A DNA stretch of 64,000 nt from Mycolicibacterium sp. BiH015 (GCF_027706845.1 NZ_JAQGCZ010000004.1:248001-312000), one strand, 5' to 3'; shown: positions 1 through 10,929, numbered from the stretch's first letter. Numbers and translations: made by a program. Notes: a model not told the origin generated them from the sequence alone.

Positions 1-17
1 ATCACAGCCACACTAAG

Positions 18-43
18 CCAGTTGACTGTCAACAGTCAACTGG
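18..43. promoter_or_regulatory. Operator O1 upstream of the MHS/transketolase operon
   Basis: A 26-base near-perfect palindrome: 11-base arms (CCAGTTGACTG and CAGTCAACTGG) around the centre TCAA. It contains the half-site GTTGAC/GTCAAC that recurs at 62-80, 110-128 and 3319-3342. The distribution around the GntR-regulated operon suggests a binding site for the regulator encoded at 3357. The palindrome is seen directly; the assignment to that protein is inferred. Confidence 0.6.
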
Positions 44-61
44 CGGCAGATATCTGATGTC

Positions 62-80
62 GACTGTTGACATTAAATGT
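62..80. promoter_or_regulatory. Operator half-site O2 / possible -35 region
   Basis: Contains GACTGTTGACA followed by an AT-rich stretch (TTAAATGT). It carries the same TGTTGAC core as the neighbouring palindromes and also a consensus-like -35 hexamer TTGACA at 67-72. A repressor bound here would overlap a promoter. No convincing -10 element is visible, so the promoter part is tentative. Confidence 0.4.
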
Positions 81-109
81 GTTCGTGCTCACACTGGGTG
101 ACGTACCGC

Positions 110-128
110 ACTGTTGACCGTCGACAGT
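110..128. promoter_or_regulatory. Operator O3 upstream of the MHS transporter
   Basis: Imperfect 19-base palindrome ACTGTTGACCGTCGACAGT with arms ACTGT-GAC / GTC-ACAGT, 44 bases before the transporter start. It is the third copy of the TGTTGAC-type motif in this leader, and so probably a second site for the operon's own GntR-family regulator. Confidence 0.55.
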
Positions 129-172
129 GACAGGGATTCCCAGGTGAAGCAGTATTTGAAAGGATGACCACC

Positions 173-1507
173 ATGAGCGATGACGCTCTGAAGATGCGGG
201 GACCGGTGCACGGCACGCCGGACGCGAAACGGGTCGCGATCGGTTCCGGTGTCGGCGCCGTGATCGAGACCTACGACTTCATCGGCTTCGGAACTGCCGC
301 CGCCCTCTACTTCGGCACAGCCTTCTTCCCAAATTCCAGTCCCGTGACAGGCACCCTCGCGGCGTTCGCAACGCTGGGAGTCGGCTTCGCCGCCCGCCCG
401 CTCGGCGGCATCATCGGCGGCCATCTCGGCGACAAGGTCGGCCGCAAGCCGGTCCTCGTGGCGTCGCTGATCATCATGGGCTTGGCGACCTTCGCGATCG
501 GCTTGCTGCCCACCTATGCCGCAGTCGGCGTCCTGGCGCCCATCCTGCTCGTGACGGTGCGCATCATCCAAGGTCTGGCATTCGGCGCCGAATGGGGTGG
601 CGCAATTCTGATGAGCTACGAGCACGCCCCGTGGAAGCAGAAAGGGCGCTACACCGGCATTGTTCAGGCTGGATTTCCCGTCGGCTTGCTGCTGGCCAAC
701 CTTGTCTTTCTGGTCAGCGTGCACCTGCCGGGTGACTGGGCTTGGCGATTGCCGTTCCTAGCCAGCATCATCCTGGTCATCGTCGGTTTGATCATCCGTG
801 CCAAGGTCCCCGAATCACCGGTCTTCGAAGACGTCAAGAACGAGGGCGGGGTCGTGAAGTCCCCGATCGTGGAGGTGGTCAAGAAGGACTGGCGAAACAT
901 TATGCGCGGCATCGGCCTTCGCGTCGCCGAGACCGCCGGCTACGCCGTGTCCATCACCTACATGATCAGCTATCTGAAGAACGAGGGATTGGCGAGCGCC
1001 AGTCAAACGCTCATCGCGCTGTGCATCGCATCCTTTCTCGGTATCTTCGCCACGTTCGGTTGGGCATCGCTGACCGACAAGGTGGGCCGCCGTCCCGTCT
1101 ACCTCGGCGTGTGCGCATTCGGTATCCCGTTCGGGCTGTTGATGTTCGCCATGGTGAACTCCGGGCTGATGCTGCTGATCATCGCCACGTTCGCGCTCGC
1201 CTACGGCGTGTGCCAGAACGCCCTGGCCGGCGCGCAGGGCGCCTGGTTCCCCGAGCTGTTCACCGCCAACACCCGCGCATCGGGAGCGTCACTGGCATAC
1301 CAGATCTCGGCAATGGTGTCCGGTTTCACCCCGTTCATCACCACGCTGCTCTACGAGGGCTTCGGCTGGGTCGGCCCGGCGTTGCTGTTCTCGGCGTACG
1401 CAGCCATCGGCCTGGTCGCCGCACTGGTCACCAAGGAAACCTGGGGCCCGACCGAGCGTGCGGCCGCCGACCGCGCTACCGCCGAGTCGCACACGCTGGC
1501 GGCATGA
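173..1507 (+). CDS. MFS transporter, metabolite:H+ symporter (MHS) type
   Basis: Predicted 12-TM inner-membrane symporter of 444 residues. The MHS signature is clear: an N-terminal IETYDFIGFG helix, then the loop GGHLGDKVGRKPVL, then RIIQGLAFGAEWGG. Characterised MHS members carry organic acids or zwitterions (shikimate, citrate, 2-oxoglutarate, proline/betaine) with protons. The start at 173 is preferred over an in-frame ATG at 164 because AAAGGA at 159-164 gives normal ribosome-binding spacing. The stop overlaps the next gene in an ATGA. It is the first gene of a four-gene operon with transketolase subunits and a GntR regulator, so it probably imports the substrate of that pathway; which substrate is unknown. 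Confidence 0.85.
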   Translation: MSDDALKMRGPVHGTPDAKRVAIGSGVGAVIETYDFIGFGTAAALYFGTAFFPNSSPVTGTLAAFATLGVGFAARPLGGIIGGHLGDKVGRKPVLVASLIIMGLATFAIGLLPTYAAVGVLAPILLVTVRIIQGLAFGAEWGGAILMSYEHAPWKQKGRYTGIVQAGFPVGLLLANLVFLVSVHLPGDWAWRLPFLASIILVIVGLIIRAKVPESPVFEDVKNEGGVVKSPIVEVVKKDWRNIMRGIGLRVAETAGYAVSITYMISYLKNEGLASASQTLIALCIASFLGIFATFGWASLTDKVGRRPVYLGVCAFGIPFGLLMFAMVNSGLMLLIIATFALAYGVCQNALAGAQGAWFPELFTANTRASGASLAYQISAMVSGFTPFITTLLYEGFGWVGPALLFSAYAAIGLVAALVTKETWGPTERAAADRATAESHTLAA

Positions 1508-2334
1508 TGCGGACACGGAAGGTCAAAGATGCCGCATACCGGATGCGCCACCGTGTGCTCGATATGGGTGAAGCCCAGGGGCAGGGTTATGTGGGCCAGG
1601 CACTCGGTGCCGCCGACATGTTCGCCGTCGTCTACGCCGACCAGCTCAACTACCGCGCCGACGACCCGCACTGGGACGGACGCGACCGCTTCTTGCTCTC
1701 GACGGGGCACTACGCGATCGGACTCTATGCCGCTCTGGCCGAGGCCGGCATCGTGCCCGACGGGGAACTGGAAACCTACGGCAGCGACGACTCCCGGCTC
1801 CCGATGTCCGGAATGGCAAGCTACACACCGGGAATGGAGATATCTGGCGGCTCATTGGGGCACGGTTTGCCGGTAGCGGTAGGGATGGCGCTGGGGCTGC
1901 GGTACCGGGGCAACTCGGCCCGGGTCATCAACTTCCTCTCCGACGGCGAGCTCGACGAAGGCTCGACGTGGGAAGCCGCCATGGGCGCCTCCCATCACGG
2001 TCTGACCAACCTCATCGCGATGGTGGACATCAACGCACTGCAGGCCGATGGACCCACCGCCGGCGTGTTGCGGACCGAACCGGTCGTCGACAAATGGACG
2101 GCCTGTGGGTGGCACGCAGAGCGGGTGGACGGCAACGACGTCGAAGCGCTGCTGCACGCGTTCGACTCGGTCAGCCTCGAGAAGCCGTCGGTAATCCTGT
2201 GCGACACCAGGATCGGTCGCGGCGTACCGCTGTTGGAGAACCGCGAGAAGGCGCACTTCATGCGCATCGATGCCGACGAGTGGCAGATCTGCCGCCAGCA
2301 GCTCACCGAAGGATTTCAAGGAGTTCCAGCATGA
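1504..2334 (+). CDS. Split transketolase, N-terminal (ThDP-binding) subunit
   Basis: 276 residues, the size of stand-alone N-terminal transketolase subunits, which bind the diphosphate of thiamine diphosphate. The LSTGHYAIGLYAAL region and the SGGSLGHGLPVAVGMALG stretch are typical. The metal/ThDP motif is divergent: residues 146-148 read SDG instead of GDG, followed by ELDEGSTWEAAM and ending at N177 in VDINALQ. Transketolases transfer a two-carbon ketol unit between ketose and aldose phosphates, or from hydroxypyruvate. The gene is coupled by ATGA to the transporter before it and to the C-terminal subunit after it. No sugar kinase or dehydrogenase is nearby, so the true donor and acceptor cannot be named. 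An alternative start is the adjacent ATG at 1507. Confidence 0.85.
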   Translation: MMRTRKVKDAAYRMRHRVLDMGEAQGQGYVGQALGAADMFAVVYADQLNYRADDPHWDGRDRFLLSTGHYAIGLYAALAEAGIVPDGELETYGSDDSRLPMSGMASYTPGMEISGGSLGHGLPVAVGMALGLRYRGNSARVINFLSDGELDEGSTWEAAMGASHHGLTNLIAMVDINALQADGPTAGVLRTEPVVDKWTACGWHAERVDGNDVEALLHAFDSVSLEKPSVILCDTRIGRGVPLLENREKAHFMRIDADEWQICRQQLTEGFQGVPA

Positions 2335-3317
2335 CCAGCACGGCGCCCAAGCTCAAGACGTCCGCGATGATCGCGTCGTTCGCCGACCCCGGCCAGAAGA
2401 CAGCGCCCGCTCCCTTCGGGCACGCCCTGGTCAAGGCCGCGCAGGCCGATGACCGGATCGTCGGGCTGACGGCGGACCTCGGCAAGTACACCGACATGCA
2501 CATCTTCGCCAGGGAGTTCCCGCAGCGGTTCTTCCAGATGGGCATGGCCGAGCAGTTGCTCTTCGGCGCCGCTGCGGGGATGGCCGAGACGGGCCTGGTT
2601 CCGTTCGCGTCCACGTATTCGGTGTTCGCGGCCCGTCGCGCCTACGACTTCATCTGCCTCGATATCGCCGAGCCCAACCTCAACGTCAATGTCGTCGGTG
2701 GCCTGCCCGGGCTGACCACCGGGTACGGACCCTCCCACCAGGCGACCGAGGACATCGCGATTTTTCGGGGCATGCCGAATCTGACCATCGTCGACCCGTG
2801 TGACTCGATCGACATCGAACAGGCGGTTCCGCAACTGGCCGAGCACCCGGGCCCGACGTACCTGCGGTTGCTGCGCGGCAACGTGCCCACCGTCCTCGAC
2901 GAGTACGACTACCACTTCGAGCTCGGTCGGGCCAAGGTGCTGCGCGATGGCGCCGACGTGCTGCTGGTTTCCAGTGGCCTGATGACCATGCGGGCACTGC
3001 AGGCCGCCGAGACCCTGGCCGCCCACAACGTTGACGTCGCAGTACTTCACACCCCGACCATCAAGCCTTTTGACACCGAAACCGTTCTGGCGCAGGTGAA
3101 CTCGGATCGCCTCACCGTCACCTGTGAGAACCACACCGTGGTGGGCGGACTGTTCGAGACCGTCGCCTCGGCCGTCGTGGCGCGAGGAATCGGTAAGCAG
3201 GTGGTTCCGGTTGCGCTTCCGGACGGGTTTCTCGCCGCGGGTGCCCTGCCCACCTTGCACGAGAGGTACGGCCTGTCGACTACGCGGATCGTCACGACGG
3301 TGCTGTCTCATCTGTAG
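2331..3317 (+). CDS. Split transketolase, C-terminal (pyrimidine-binding) subunit
   Basis: 328 residues with the pyrimidine-binding and C-terminal domains of transketolase. The catalytic glutamate that activates the aminopyrimidine is in FQMGMAEQ (E74), and the conserved histidine loop is GYGPSHQATEDIA. The C-terminal domain has the usual TVTCENHTVVGGLFETVA segment. It must pair with the upstream subunit to form the active site at the interface. The start ATG overlaps the previous stop (ATGA), giving an equimolar pair. Similar split enzymes act in specialised pathways such as apiose or sulfoquinovose breakdown; this locus lacks the accompanying kinases and isomerases of those. Confidence 0.87.
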   Translation: MTSTAPKLKTSAMIASFADPGQKTAPAPFGHALVKAAQADDRIVGLTADLGKYTDMHIFAREFPQRFFQMGMAEQLLFGAAAGMAETGLVPFASTYSVFAARRAYDFICLDIAEPNLNVNVVGGLPGLTTGYGPSHQATEDIAIFRGMPNLTIVDPCDSIDIEQAVPQLAEHPGPTYLRLLRGNVPTVLDEYDYHFELGRAKVLRDGADVLLVSSGLMTMRALQAAETLAAHNVDVAVLHTPTIKPFDTETVLAQVNSDRLTVTCENHTVVGGLFETVASAVVARGIGKQVVPVALPDGFLAAGALPTLHERYGLSTTRIVTTVLSHL

Positions 3318-3318
3318 G

Positions 3319-3342
3319 CTGTCAACAAACAAATGTTGACAG
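3319..3342. promoter_or_regulatory. Operator O4 in front of the GntR regulator
   Basis: Inverted repeat CTGTCAACA-N6-TGTTGACAG between the transketolase stop and the regulator start. It is the cleanest copy of the motif repeated at 18-43, 62-80 and 110-128. Its position just upstream of the regulator suggests autoregulation from an internal promoter. Confidence 0.65.
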
Positions 3343-3356
3343 TCAAGGAGCGTGTC

Positions 3357-4019
3357 ATGTCCGTCGACGGGGCGTCGCTGTTGCGGCTGGAGAAGACGAG
3401 TCTGCGTGAGCAGGCGCTGACGGCTCTGCGGCGGGCCATCACCACCGGGCAGCTGACGCCGGGGACCCACCTCGTCGAGACGGAGCTGTCCGAGGCGCTG
3501 CAGATCAGTCGTGGCACCCTGAGGGAAGCGATGCGCCAGCTTCAGCAGGAAGGGCTCATTTCGGCGGGGCCACGCGGCCGGTTGTCGGTGCGCCACCTGG
3601 ACGCCAAGGAGATCCGGGACATCTTCGACGTCCGTGCCGCACTCGAATCGCTGGCGGCCCGCGCCCTCGCATCCCGTTCGGATCGGGCGGACGCGGCCGC
3701 AACCCTACGGCACGCGGTCGACGAGATGGATCGGTGGGCGGCCTCCAATCTGGAGGACCGAATCGAGGCTGATCTGCGCTTCCACCGCACAATGTGCCAC
3801 CTGTCGGGCAATGAGACTCTGCTCCACCAATGGACGTCGCTCGAGGGCAGCATCCGGATGTCGATCATGTTCGCCGGTGTTGACCGTGCGCTGAAGAACA
3901 TGGACGTCAAACGTCACCTCGCGATCGTCGATGCGATCGAGGCGGGGGACGCCGATACCGCCGCGGCGACGGTGCGTGACCACATGGCCGGCGCGGCAGC
4001 GGTTCTCGTCGACGCCTGA
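3357..4019 (+). CDS. GntR-family transcriptional regulator, FCD subfamily
   Basis: 220 residues. An N-terminal winged helix (SLREQALTALRRAI... SRGTLREAMRQLQQEGLI) is followed by an all-helical FCD ligand domain. The FCD metal-binding set is present: D139 and H143 in DLRFH, H187 in KRHLAIVDAI and H209 in VRDHM. Regulators of this type bind carboxylic or sugar acids through a metal, which fits the organic-acid-type transporter in the same operon. The start at 3357 is chosen because AAGGAG at 3345-3350 sits six bases before it; an upstream in-frame ATG at 3333 lies inside the operator and lacks a ribosome-binding site. Probably a repressor of 173-4019 and of itself. Confidence 0.88.
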   Translation: MSVDGASLLRLEKTSLREQALTALRRAITTGQLTPGTHLVETELSEALQISRGTLREAMRQLQQEGLISAGPRGRLSVRHLDAKEIRDIFDVRAALESLAARALASRSDRADAAATLRHAVDEMDRWAASNLEDRIEADLRFHRTMCHLSGNETLLHQWTSLEGSIRMSIMFAGVDRALKNMDVKRHLAIVDAIEAGDADTAAATVRDHMAGAAAVLVDA

Positions 4020-5264
4020 TCAGGTCCTGTGGCGGCTTTGCAGAGCATAGGCCACCATCCCGACCAGCACGACGAACGCACCCGCGAGGACAGAGCTCAG
4101 CGGCAGCGTGAAAGCCAGTGCGAGACAGCCGATCAGACCGAGCGCGGGAACGACGCGCGCACCAAGCGACGCACCCAACGTCCAGGCAGACGCGTTCGCG
4201 ATCGCGTAGTAGAGCAGCACCCCGAACGACGAGAACCCGATCGCGGCACGCACGTCGACCACCGCGGCGACGACAGCCACCACGGCGCCGACGGCCAGTT
4301 CGGCATGGTGCGGGGTGCCGTGCCGGGGATGGACGGCGGCCAACGCGTGCGGCAGGTAGTGGTCCCGCGCCATCGCCAGCGTCGTGCGCGACACCCCGAG
4401 AAGCAGCGCCAACAGCGCACCCAACGCGGCGACGGCGGCACCGACGCTGACGACTGGGCTCAACTCAGGGAAACCGGCGGCCCGCACGGCCTCCGACAGT
4501 GGTGCGGCGGCCGAACCCAGGCCGGCGCTGCCCAGCTGCGCGAGCACCGCGACAGCGACCACGGCGTACACCACCAGGGCGATGGCCAGTGCCAGACCCA
4601 CGGCGCGCGGGATCGTCCTGGCGGGATCGCGGACCTCCTCGCCGAGCGTCGCGATGCGGGCATATCCGGCGAACGCGAAGAACAGCAGGCCGGCGGCCTG
4701 CAGGACGCCGTAGGCGCTGACGTCGTCGCCGAGGGTCAGTCGGGACGTGTCGGCGCTGCCGAAACCCAGGATCGCGACCACGACGGTGGCGAGCAGCGCA
4801 AGCACCAGCGCCACGATGATGCGGGTCAGCGTCGCCGATCGCTGGATCCCGGCGTAACCCACGGCCGTCAGCGCGACCACGCTCGCGACGGCCACCGCGT
4901 TGGCGTAGGCCGACCACACGTAGTAGCCCACGGTCAGCGCCATCGCGGCACACGACGCGGTCTTGCCGACGATGAAGCTCCACCCCGCCGTATGGCCCCA
5001 GAACGGGCTGAGTCGCTCACGGCCGTAGACGTAGGTGCCGCCGGATTGCGGATACAGCGCGGCGAGCCGGGCCGACGACATCGCGTTGCACACCGCGACG
5101 ACCGCGGCGACGGCCAAGCCGATGAGCATCCCGCTGCCCGCAGCAGCCGCCGCGGGAGCCATCGCGACGAAGATGCCGGCCCCGACCATGGAACCCAGGC
5201 CGAGGGTGACGGTGTCGAAGAGACCGAGGCGACGACGCAGCGCCGGCTCGTCGGGCGAGGTCAC
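4020..5264 (-). CDS. APC-superfamily amino acid/amine permease
   Basis: 414 residues with about 12 hydrophobic helices. The first helix carries the APC glycine-rich substrate motif GLGSMVGAGIF (residues 21-31), followed by the SARLAALYPQSGGTYVYGRE loop typical of the amino acid-polyamine-organocation family. It would import an amino acid or amine by proton symport. The start is a GTG. It converges exactly on the GntR gene (stops in the palindrome TGATCA) and is not part of that operon. Substrate unknown. Confidence 0.8.
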   Translation of the reverse strand: MTSPDEPALRRRLGLFDTVTLGLGSMVGAGIFVAMAPAAAAAGSGMLIGLAVAAVVAVCNAMSSARLAALYPQSGGTYVYGRERLSPFWGHTAGWSFIVGKTASCAAMALTVGYYVWSAYANAVAVASVVALTAVGYAGIQRSATLTRIIVALVLALLATVVVAILGFGSADTSRLTLGDDVSAYGVLQAAGLLFFAFAGYARIATLGEEVRDPARTIPRAVGLALAIALVVYAVVAVAVLAQLGSAGLGSAAAPLSEAVRAAGFPELSPVVSVGAAVAALGALLALLLGVSRTTLAMARDHYLPHALAAVHPRHGTPHHAELAVGAVVAVVAAVVDVRAAIGFSSFGVLLYYAIANASAWTLGASLGARVVPALGLIGCLALAFTLPLSSVLAGAFVVLVGMVAYALQSRHRT

Positions 5265-5276
5265 GGCGCCGCGCCG

Positions 5277-5543
5277 CTACCGATTGCGGGCGACGTTGAC
5301 AGCCATGTAAACCAGATAACCCACGAGTCCGGCGAGGGCGAACTTACGCGTTTTCGGCGAGGCGATGCCGAGCCCGATCGCCGTTTCGGCGGCGCCGTCG
5401 ATGTAGACGTGCTGCCGGGTGTTCGTCGGGAAAGCGGATTTCGTCACTCCTTCGTATACCTGCGGGACGACGAAGTGGGAGAGGCCGGTTCCGGCCAGCG
5501 CTAGACCGGCGACCGTGGCGGCACGCGAGTTTTCTTTGGGCAC
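5277..5543 (-). CDS. Small predicted membrane protein, hypothetical
   Basis: 88 residues from a GTG start, with hydrophobic stretches near residues 9-28, 50-62 and 69-83 and a basic C-terminus. The pattern is loosely DoxX-like, but I recognise no diagnostic motif. It lies nine bases after the monooxygenase gene and 12 bases before the permease, probably in one transcript with the monooxygenase. Confidence 0.6.
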   Translation of the reverse strand: MPKENSRAATVAGLALAGTGLSHFVVPQVYEGVTKSAFPTNTRQHVYIDGAAETAIGLGIASPKTRKFALAGLVGYLVYMAVNVARNR

Positions 5544-5552
5544 AGGCGGATA

Positions 5553-7040
5553 CTAGACGATCGAGTAGTCGGTGATCGGGAAGTCCTCCGCTTCGCGGAT
5601 GGCCTCCTTGGTCGACATCGGGCGCAGCAGGGTCGGTTCGCCGGCCGGGTTGTAGTAGTAGGACCGGGCGGTTGCGCAACTGCCGTTGATGAACAGCGAA
5701 TCGCCCAGCAGCTCCGTCATTCGATCCAGATAGCGGGTGTTGGCGTCTTCGGTGATCTCGAAAGTCGTTGCGCCCCGCCGCTTCAGTTCGCCGAAGAGGC
5801 GGTCCATGTGCCGCATCTGGTACTCCATCGTGTTGAAGAAGTTCAACCCGAGGAACGCGTAGGGGCTGGCCAGGGACAGATAGTTGGGGAAGTACGGCAT
5901 CGAGACGCCCTGGTAGGCCTGGAATCGCGTCTCGCGCCACCACTTGCCGAGGTTGCGTCCTTCGCGTCCGATGACCTCGATGGCCGGGAAATTGGCCTCC
6001 CACAGATCGAAGCCGGTCGCCAGTACCAGGGTGTCGATCGTGGTCTTGGTGCCATCGTTGTTCACGATGCCGTCGGACTCGATGCGCGCGATGCCGTTGT
6101 CCTGCAAATGAACATGCGGTTTCGTGAAGGTGCGGTAGTAGCTGTTGGAGAACGTCGGGCGCTTGCAGCCGAAGTCGTAATCGGGCGTGAGCTTGGCCCG
6201 CAGCTCCTTGTCGCGGATGGTGGCGAACCGGAACATCTTGGCCAGGTCACCGGCGGCGATGTTGAACCGACCGCGGGTCTGCCGGTTGTGCAACACCGCC
6301 ACCGACACCATGAGCTCGTAGATGGTGTCGGTGATCGCGCGGATGATGCGCTGCGTCAACGGGATCCGGGCGAAGAGTCGCTTGGCGCGCTCGGAGAAGC
6401 GGACGTCGACCTTGGGGACCACCCAGATCGGGGTGCGCTGGTAGACCGTCAGATCGGCCGCCTTCTTGGCCAGCTCGGGAATCAGCTGCACGGCGGTGGC
6501 GCCGGTACCGATGATGCCGACCCTCTCGCCGGTCGGATCGTAGGAGTCATCCCACGCGGTGGTGTGGATGACCCGGCCCTCGAACTCGGTGATGCCCGGG
6601 ATGTCGGGCATGTGTGGCTGCGACAGGAAGCCGGTGGCGGTGAGCAGGTACCGGGCGTCGATCGTCGCGCCGTCGGCAAGGCTCACCCGCCACAGCTTGG
6701 CGTCCTCGTCCCAGCGTGCGCCCTCGACCGTCACGTTGAACCTGATGTGGCGGCGCACGTCGTACTTGTCGGCGACGTCGTCGGCGTACTGCTTGATCTC
6801 GCTGCCGGTGGAGAAGAGTCGCGACCAGTTGGGGTTCGGCTCGAAGAAATAGGAGTACGTGGTCGTGGGGACGTCGACGGCGAGGCCCGGGTAGCGGTTG
6901 ACGTACCAGGTGCCGCCCAGGTCGTCCTCGCGGTCGAGGATCACGAAATTCTCGATGCCCATCCGCTTGAGCTGGATGGCTGCGCCGATTCCGGCGAACC
7001 CGGCTCCCACGATGACCGCGTCGAAATGCTCCGAAGTCAT
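5553..7040 (-). CDS. Flavin monooxygenase, Baeyer-Villiger type
   Basis: 495 residues, the usual size of class B flavoprotein monooxygenases. Two Rossmann motifs are visible: FAD-binding GAGFAG at 12-17 and NADPH-binding GTGATA at 178-183. Between them FEGRVIHTTAW (153-163) matches the Baeyer-Villiger fingerprint FxGxxxHxxxW, with D rather than P at the last position. The family inserts oxygen next to a ketone or oxidises S/N centres using NADPH; mycobacterial relatives include EthA and MymA, which act on ethionamide or lipophilic ketones. Mycobacteria hold many paralogues, so the exact orthologue is uncertain. Cytosolic. Confidence 0.88.
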   Translation of the reverse strand: MTSEHFDAVIVGAGFAGIGAAIQLKRMGIENFVILDREDDLGGTWYVNRYPGLAVDVPTTTYSYFFEPNPNWSRLFSTGSEIKQYADDVADKYDVRRHIRFNVTVEGARWDEDAKLWRVSLADGATIDARYLLTATGFLSQPHMPDIPGITEFEGRVIHTTAWDDSYDPTGERVGIIGTGATAVQLIPELAKKAADLTVYQRTPIWVVPKVDVRFSERAKRLFARIPLTQRIIRAITDTIYELMVSVAVLHNRQTRGRFNIAAGDLAKMFRFATIRDKELRAKLTPDYDFGCKRPTFSNSYYRTFTKPHVHLQDNGIARIESDGIVNNDGTKTTIDTLVLATGFDLWEANFPAIEVIGREGRNLGKWWRETRFQAYQGVSMPYFPNYLSLASPYAFLGLNFFNTMEYQMRHMDRLFGELKRRGATTFEITEDANTRYLDRMTELLGDSLFINGSCATARSYYYNPAGEPTLLRPMSTKEAIREAEDFPITDYSIV

Positions 7041-7076
7041 GCCAGAACGGTACCCGAGGTACCGCTATCGGCGAAG

Positions 7077-7802
7077 TCAGCCCTTGATGGATCCGGTGCG
7101 TGGCGGATCGAGGGTGGCGATGCACGTGACGAGCCGGTCGCCGTTGGCCCAGGTTTCCTCGGTGGGGTAGAGGACGTAGAGCTGCACCGAGTCGTCGAGC
7201 ATCGACTGAGGCGAGTAGCTGACCAGCTCGGGGCTGCATTTCTCGTGGTAAGCCTCAACCGCCGCCTGTCCCGGGAAGTCGCCGTCGGGCATGGTCAGCA
7301 CCGCGAAGACCTCGCCGGCGTGGGGTTCGTCGCAGCTGATCGTCTTGACGGTCAGCACGCGCTCACCGTCCGGGATCTCGGCCAGGCAGTCGCCGACCTT
7401 CACATCAGTTGCTGTGACGCGGTCGCTGCTCACGGCGACGATGACGAAAATGAGCACGCCGACCATCCACAGCGCCGACAGCACGATGCCGGCAATCGCC
7501 ATGCCGCGGCCGCTTTGATAGTCCTTGGCCTTGATCAGGCCGATCACGCCGCAGACGAGGCTGATCAGGATGCCGCCGATGATGCCGAAAATCAGGGAGA
7601 CAATCGCCCACCAGTTGGTCCGCTTCGCCGGCGCCGGGAACGGCTCACCCATGCCGCCCTGGTAGGGCTGCGGTGGCGGCGGAGGATAGGGCTGCGATCC
7701 GTAGGCGGGCTGGCCGTACTGAGGCTGGCCGTACTCGGGCTGCCCGTAGGGGGGTGGGGGCGGCGGAGACGGCGGCCCGGGCGGCGGCGGCGGTACGGTC
7801 AC
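7077..7802 (-). CDS. Proline-rich membrane protein, DUF4190 / septum-formation-like
   Basis: 241 residues from a GTG start. The N-terminus is a proline/glycine/tyrosine-rich cytosolic tail with repeated YGQP units (about residues 1-58), then two adjacent TM helices (about 66-88 and 101-123, the DUF4190 pattern), then an extracytoplasmic domain with conserved cysteines (VGDCLAEIP, ISCDEPHAGEVFAV, HEKCSP, LVTCIA). The DEPHxxEVFA element is typical of the septum-formation family. It occupies the position of M. tuberculosis Rv0420c. Function unknown. Confidence 0.75.
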   Translation of the reverse strand: MTVPPPPPGPPSPPPPPPYGQPEYGQPQYGQPAYGSQPYPPPPPQPYQGGMGEPFPAPAKRTNWWAIVSLIFGIIGGILISLVCGVIGLIKAKDYQSGRGMAIAGIVLSALWMVGVLIFVIVAVSSDRVTATDVKVGDCLAEIPDGERVLTVKTISCDEPHAGEVFAVLTMPDGDFPGQAAVEAYHEKCSPELVSYSPQSMLDDSVQLYVLYPTEETWANGDRLVTCIATLDPPRTGSIKG

Positions 7803-7816
7803 GCTGCGACGATAAC

Positions 7817-8427
7817 TCAGCCGAGCTGCTGAAGCGCCGCATCGACAGCGAGCGCTGGCACGTCCAATTTCTTGGACCCGAGGTCGTGGCGTGCACCCGT
7901 CACTTCGACGATCGCGGTGGCGGCGTTGACCAGCGCGGCCGCCGGTCGGATCTCGTCCAGTGTGCCGAACGGGTCCGCAGTGCCGTGGGTGAACACGGTG
8001 GGCACGGTGATCCGCGGAAGGTGCTCGGTGCGTGCCCGCTCCGGCTTGCCCGGCGGGTGCAACGGATAGGAGAACAGCGTCAGGACGTCGACTCTCAGGC
8101 CGTCCGCGACCGCCATCGACGTTAACCGCCCGCCATAGGAGTGGCCGCCGGCGATCACGGGGCCGTCGGCGAGTCCTCGCACGACCGCGACCGCTTCGAC
8201 GATGCCCGCGATGTCGGTGGCAGAGGAGCCCGAGGGCGGCCCCTTCGGTCGCCGGCGTCGGTAGGGCAGGTTGTAGCGCACGGCGAGCCAGCCGCGGCGC
8301 GCCCACTCGTCGCACAGCGCTTTGAGCATCGGTGACTCGCGGCTTCCGCCTGCGCCATGGGTGAGCGCGACGACGCCGGCGGGGGAGCCGTCGGGTTCGT
8401 GGGCGATGCCTGCGATGTCCTCGAGCG

Positions 8428-8431
<4 letters not shown>
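7817..8431 (-). CDS. Alpha/beta hydrolase, KANL3/Tex30-like (Rv0421c position)
   Basis: 204 residues with the minimal alpha/beta-hydrolase core: oxyanion strand VVALTHGAGGSRES, nucleophile elbow GGHSYGGR (Ser nucleophile), an acid strand near TVFTHGTADPFG, and a late histidine in TGARHDLG. Enzymes of this family are esterases or of unknown activity. The start at 8431 is fixed by an ATGA overlap with the thiD stop; the gene is therefore translated from the thiC-thiD transcript, as in M. tuberculosis. Whether it has a thiamine role is unknown. Confidence 0.82.
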
Positions 8432-10885
<2,454 letters not shown>

Positions 10886-10929
10886 TTGACGGTTGCCACC
10901 GTAGCGGGCGGGGCTCGAATTGCCTAGCG

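Noticed and set aside
5808..7832. Plus-strand frame opposite the monooxygenase and the proline-rich membrane protein
   Set aside because: Antisense shadow; no start signal and no family resemblance.
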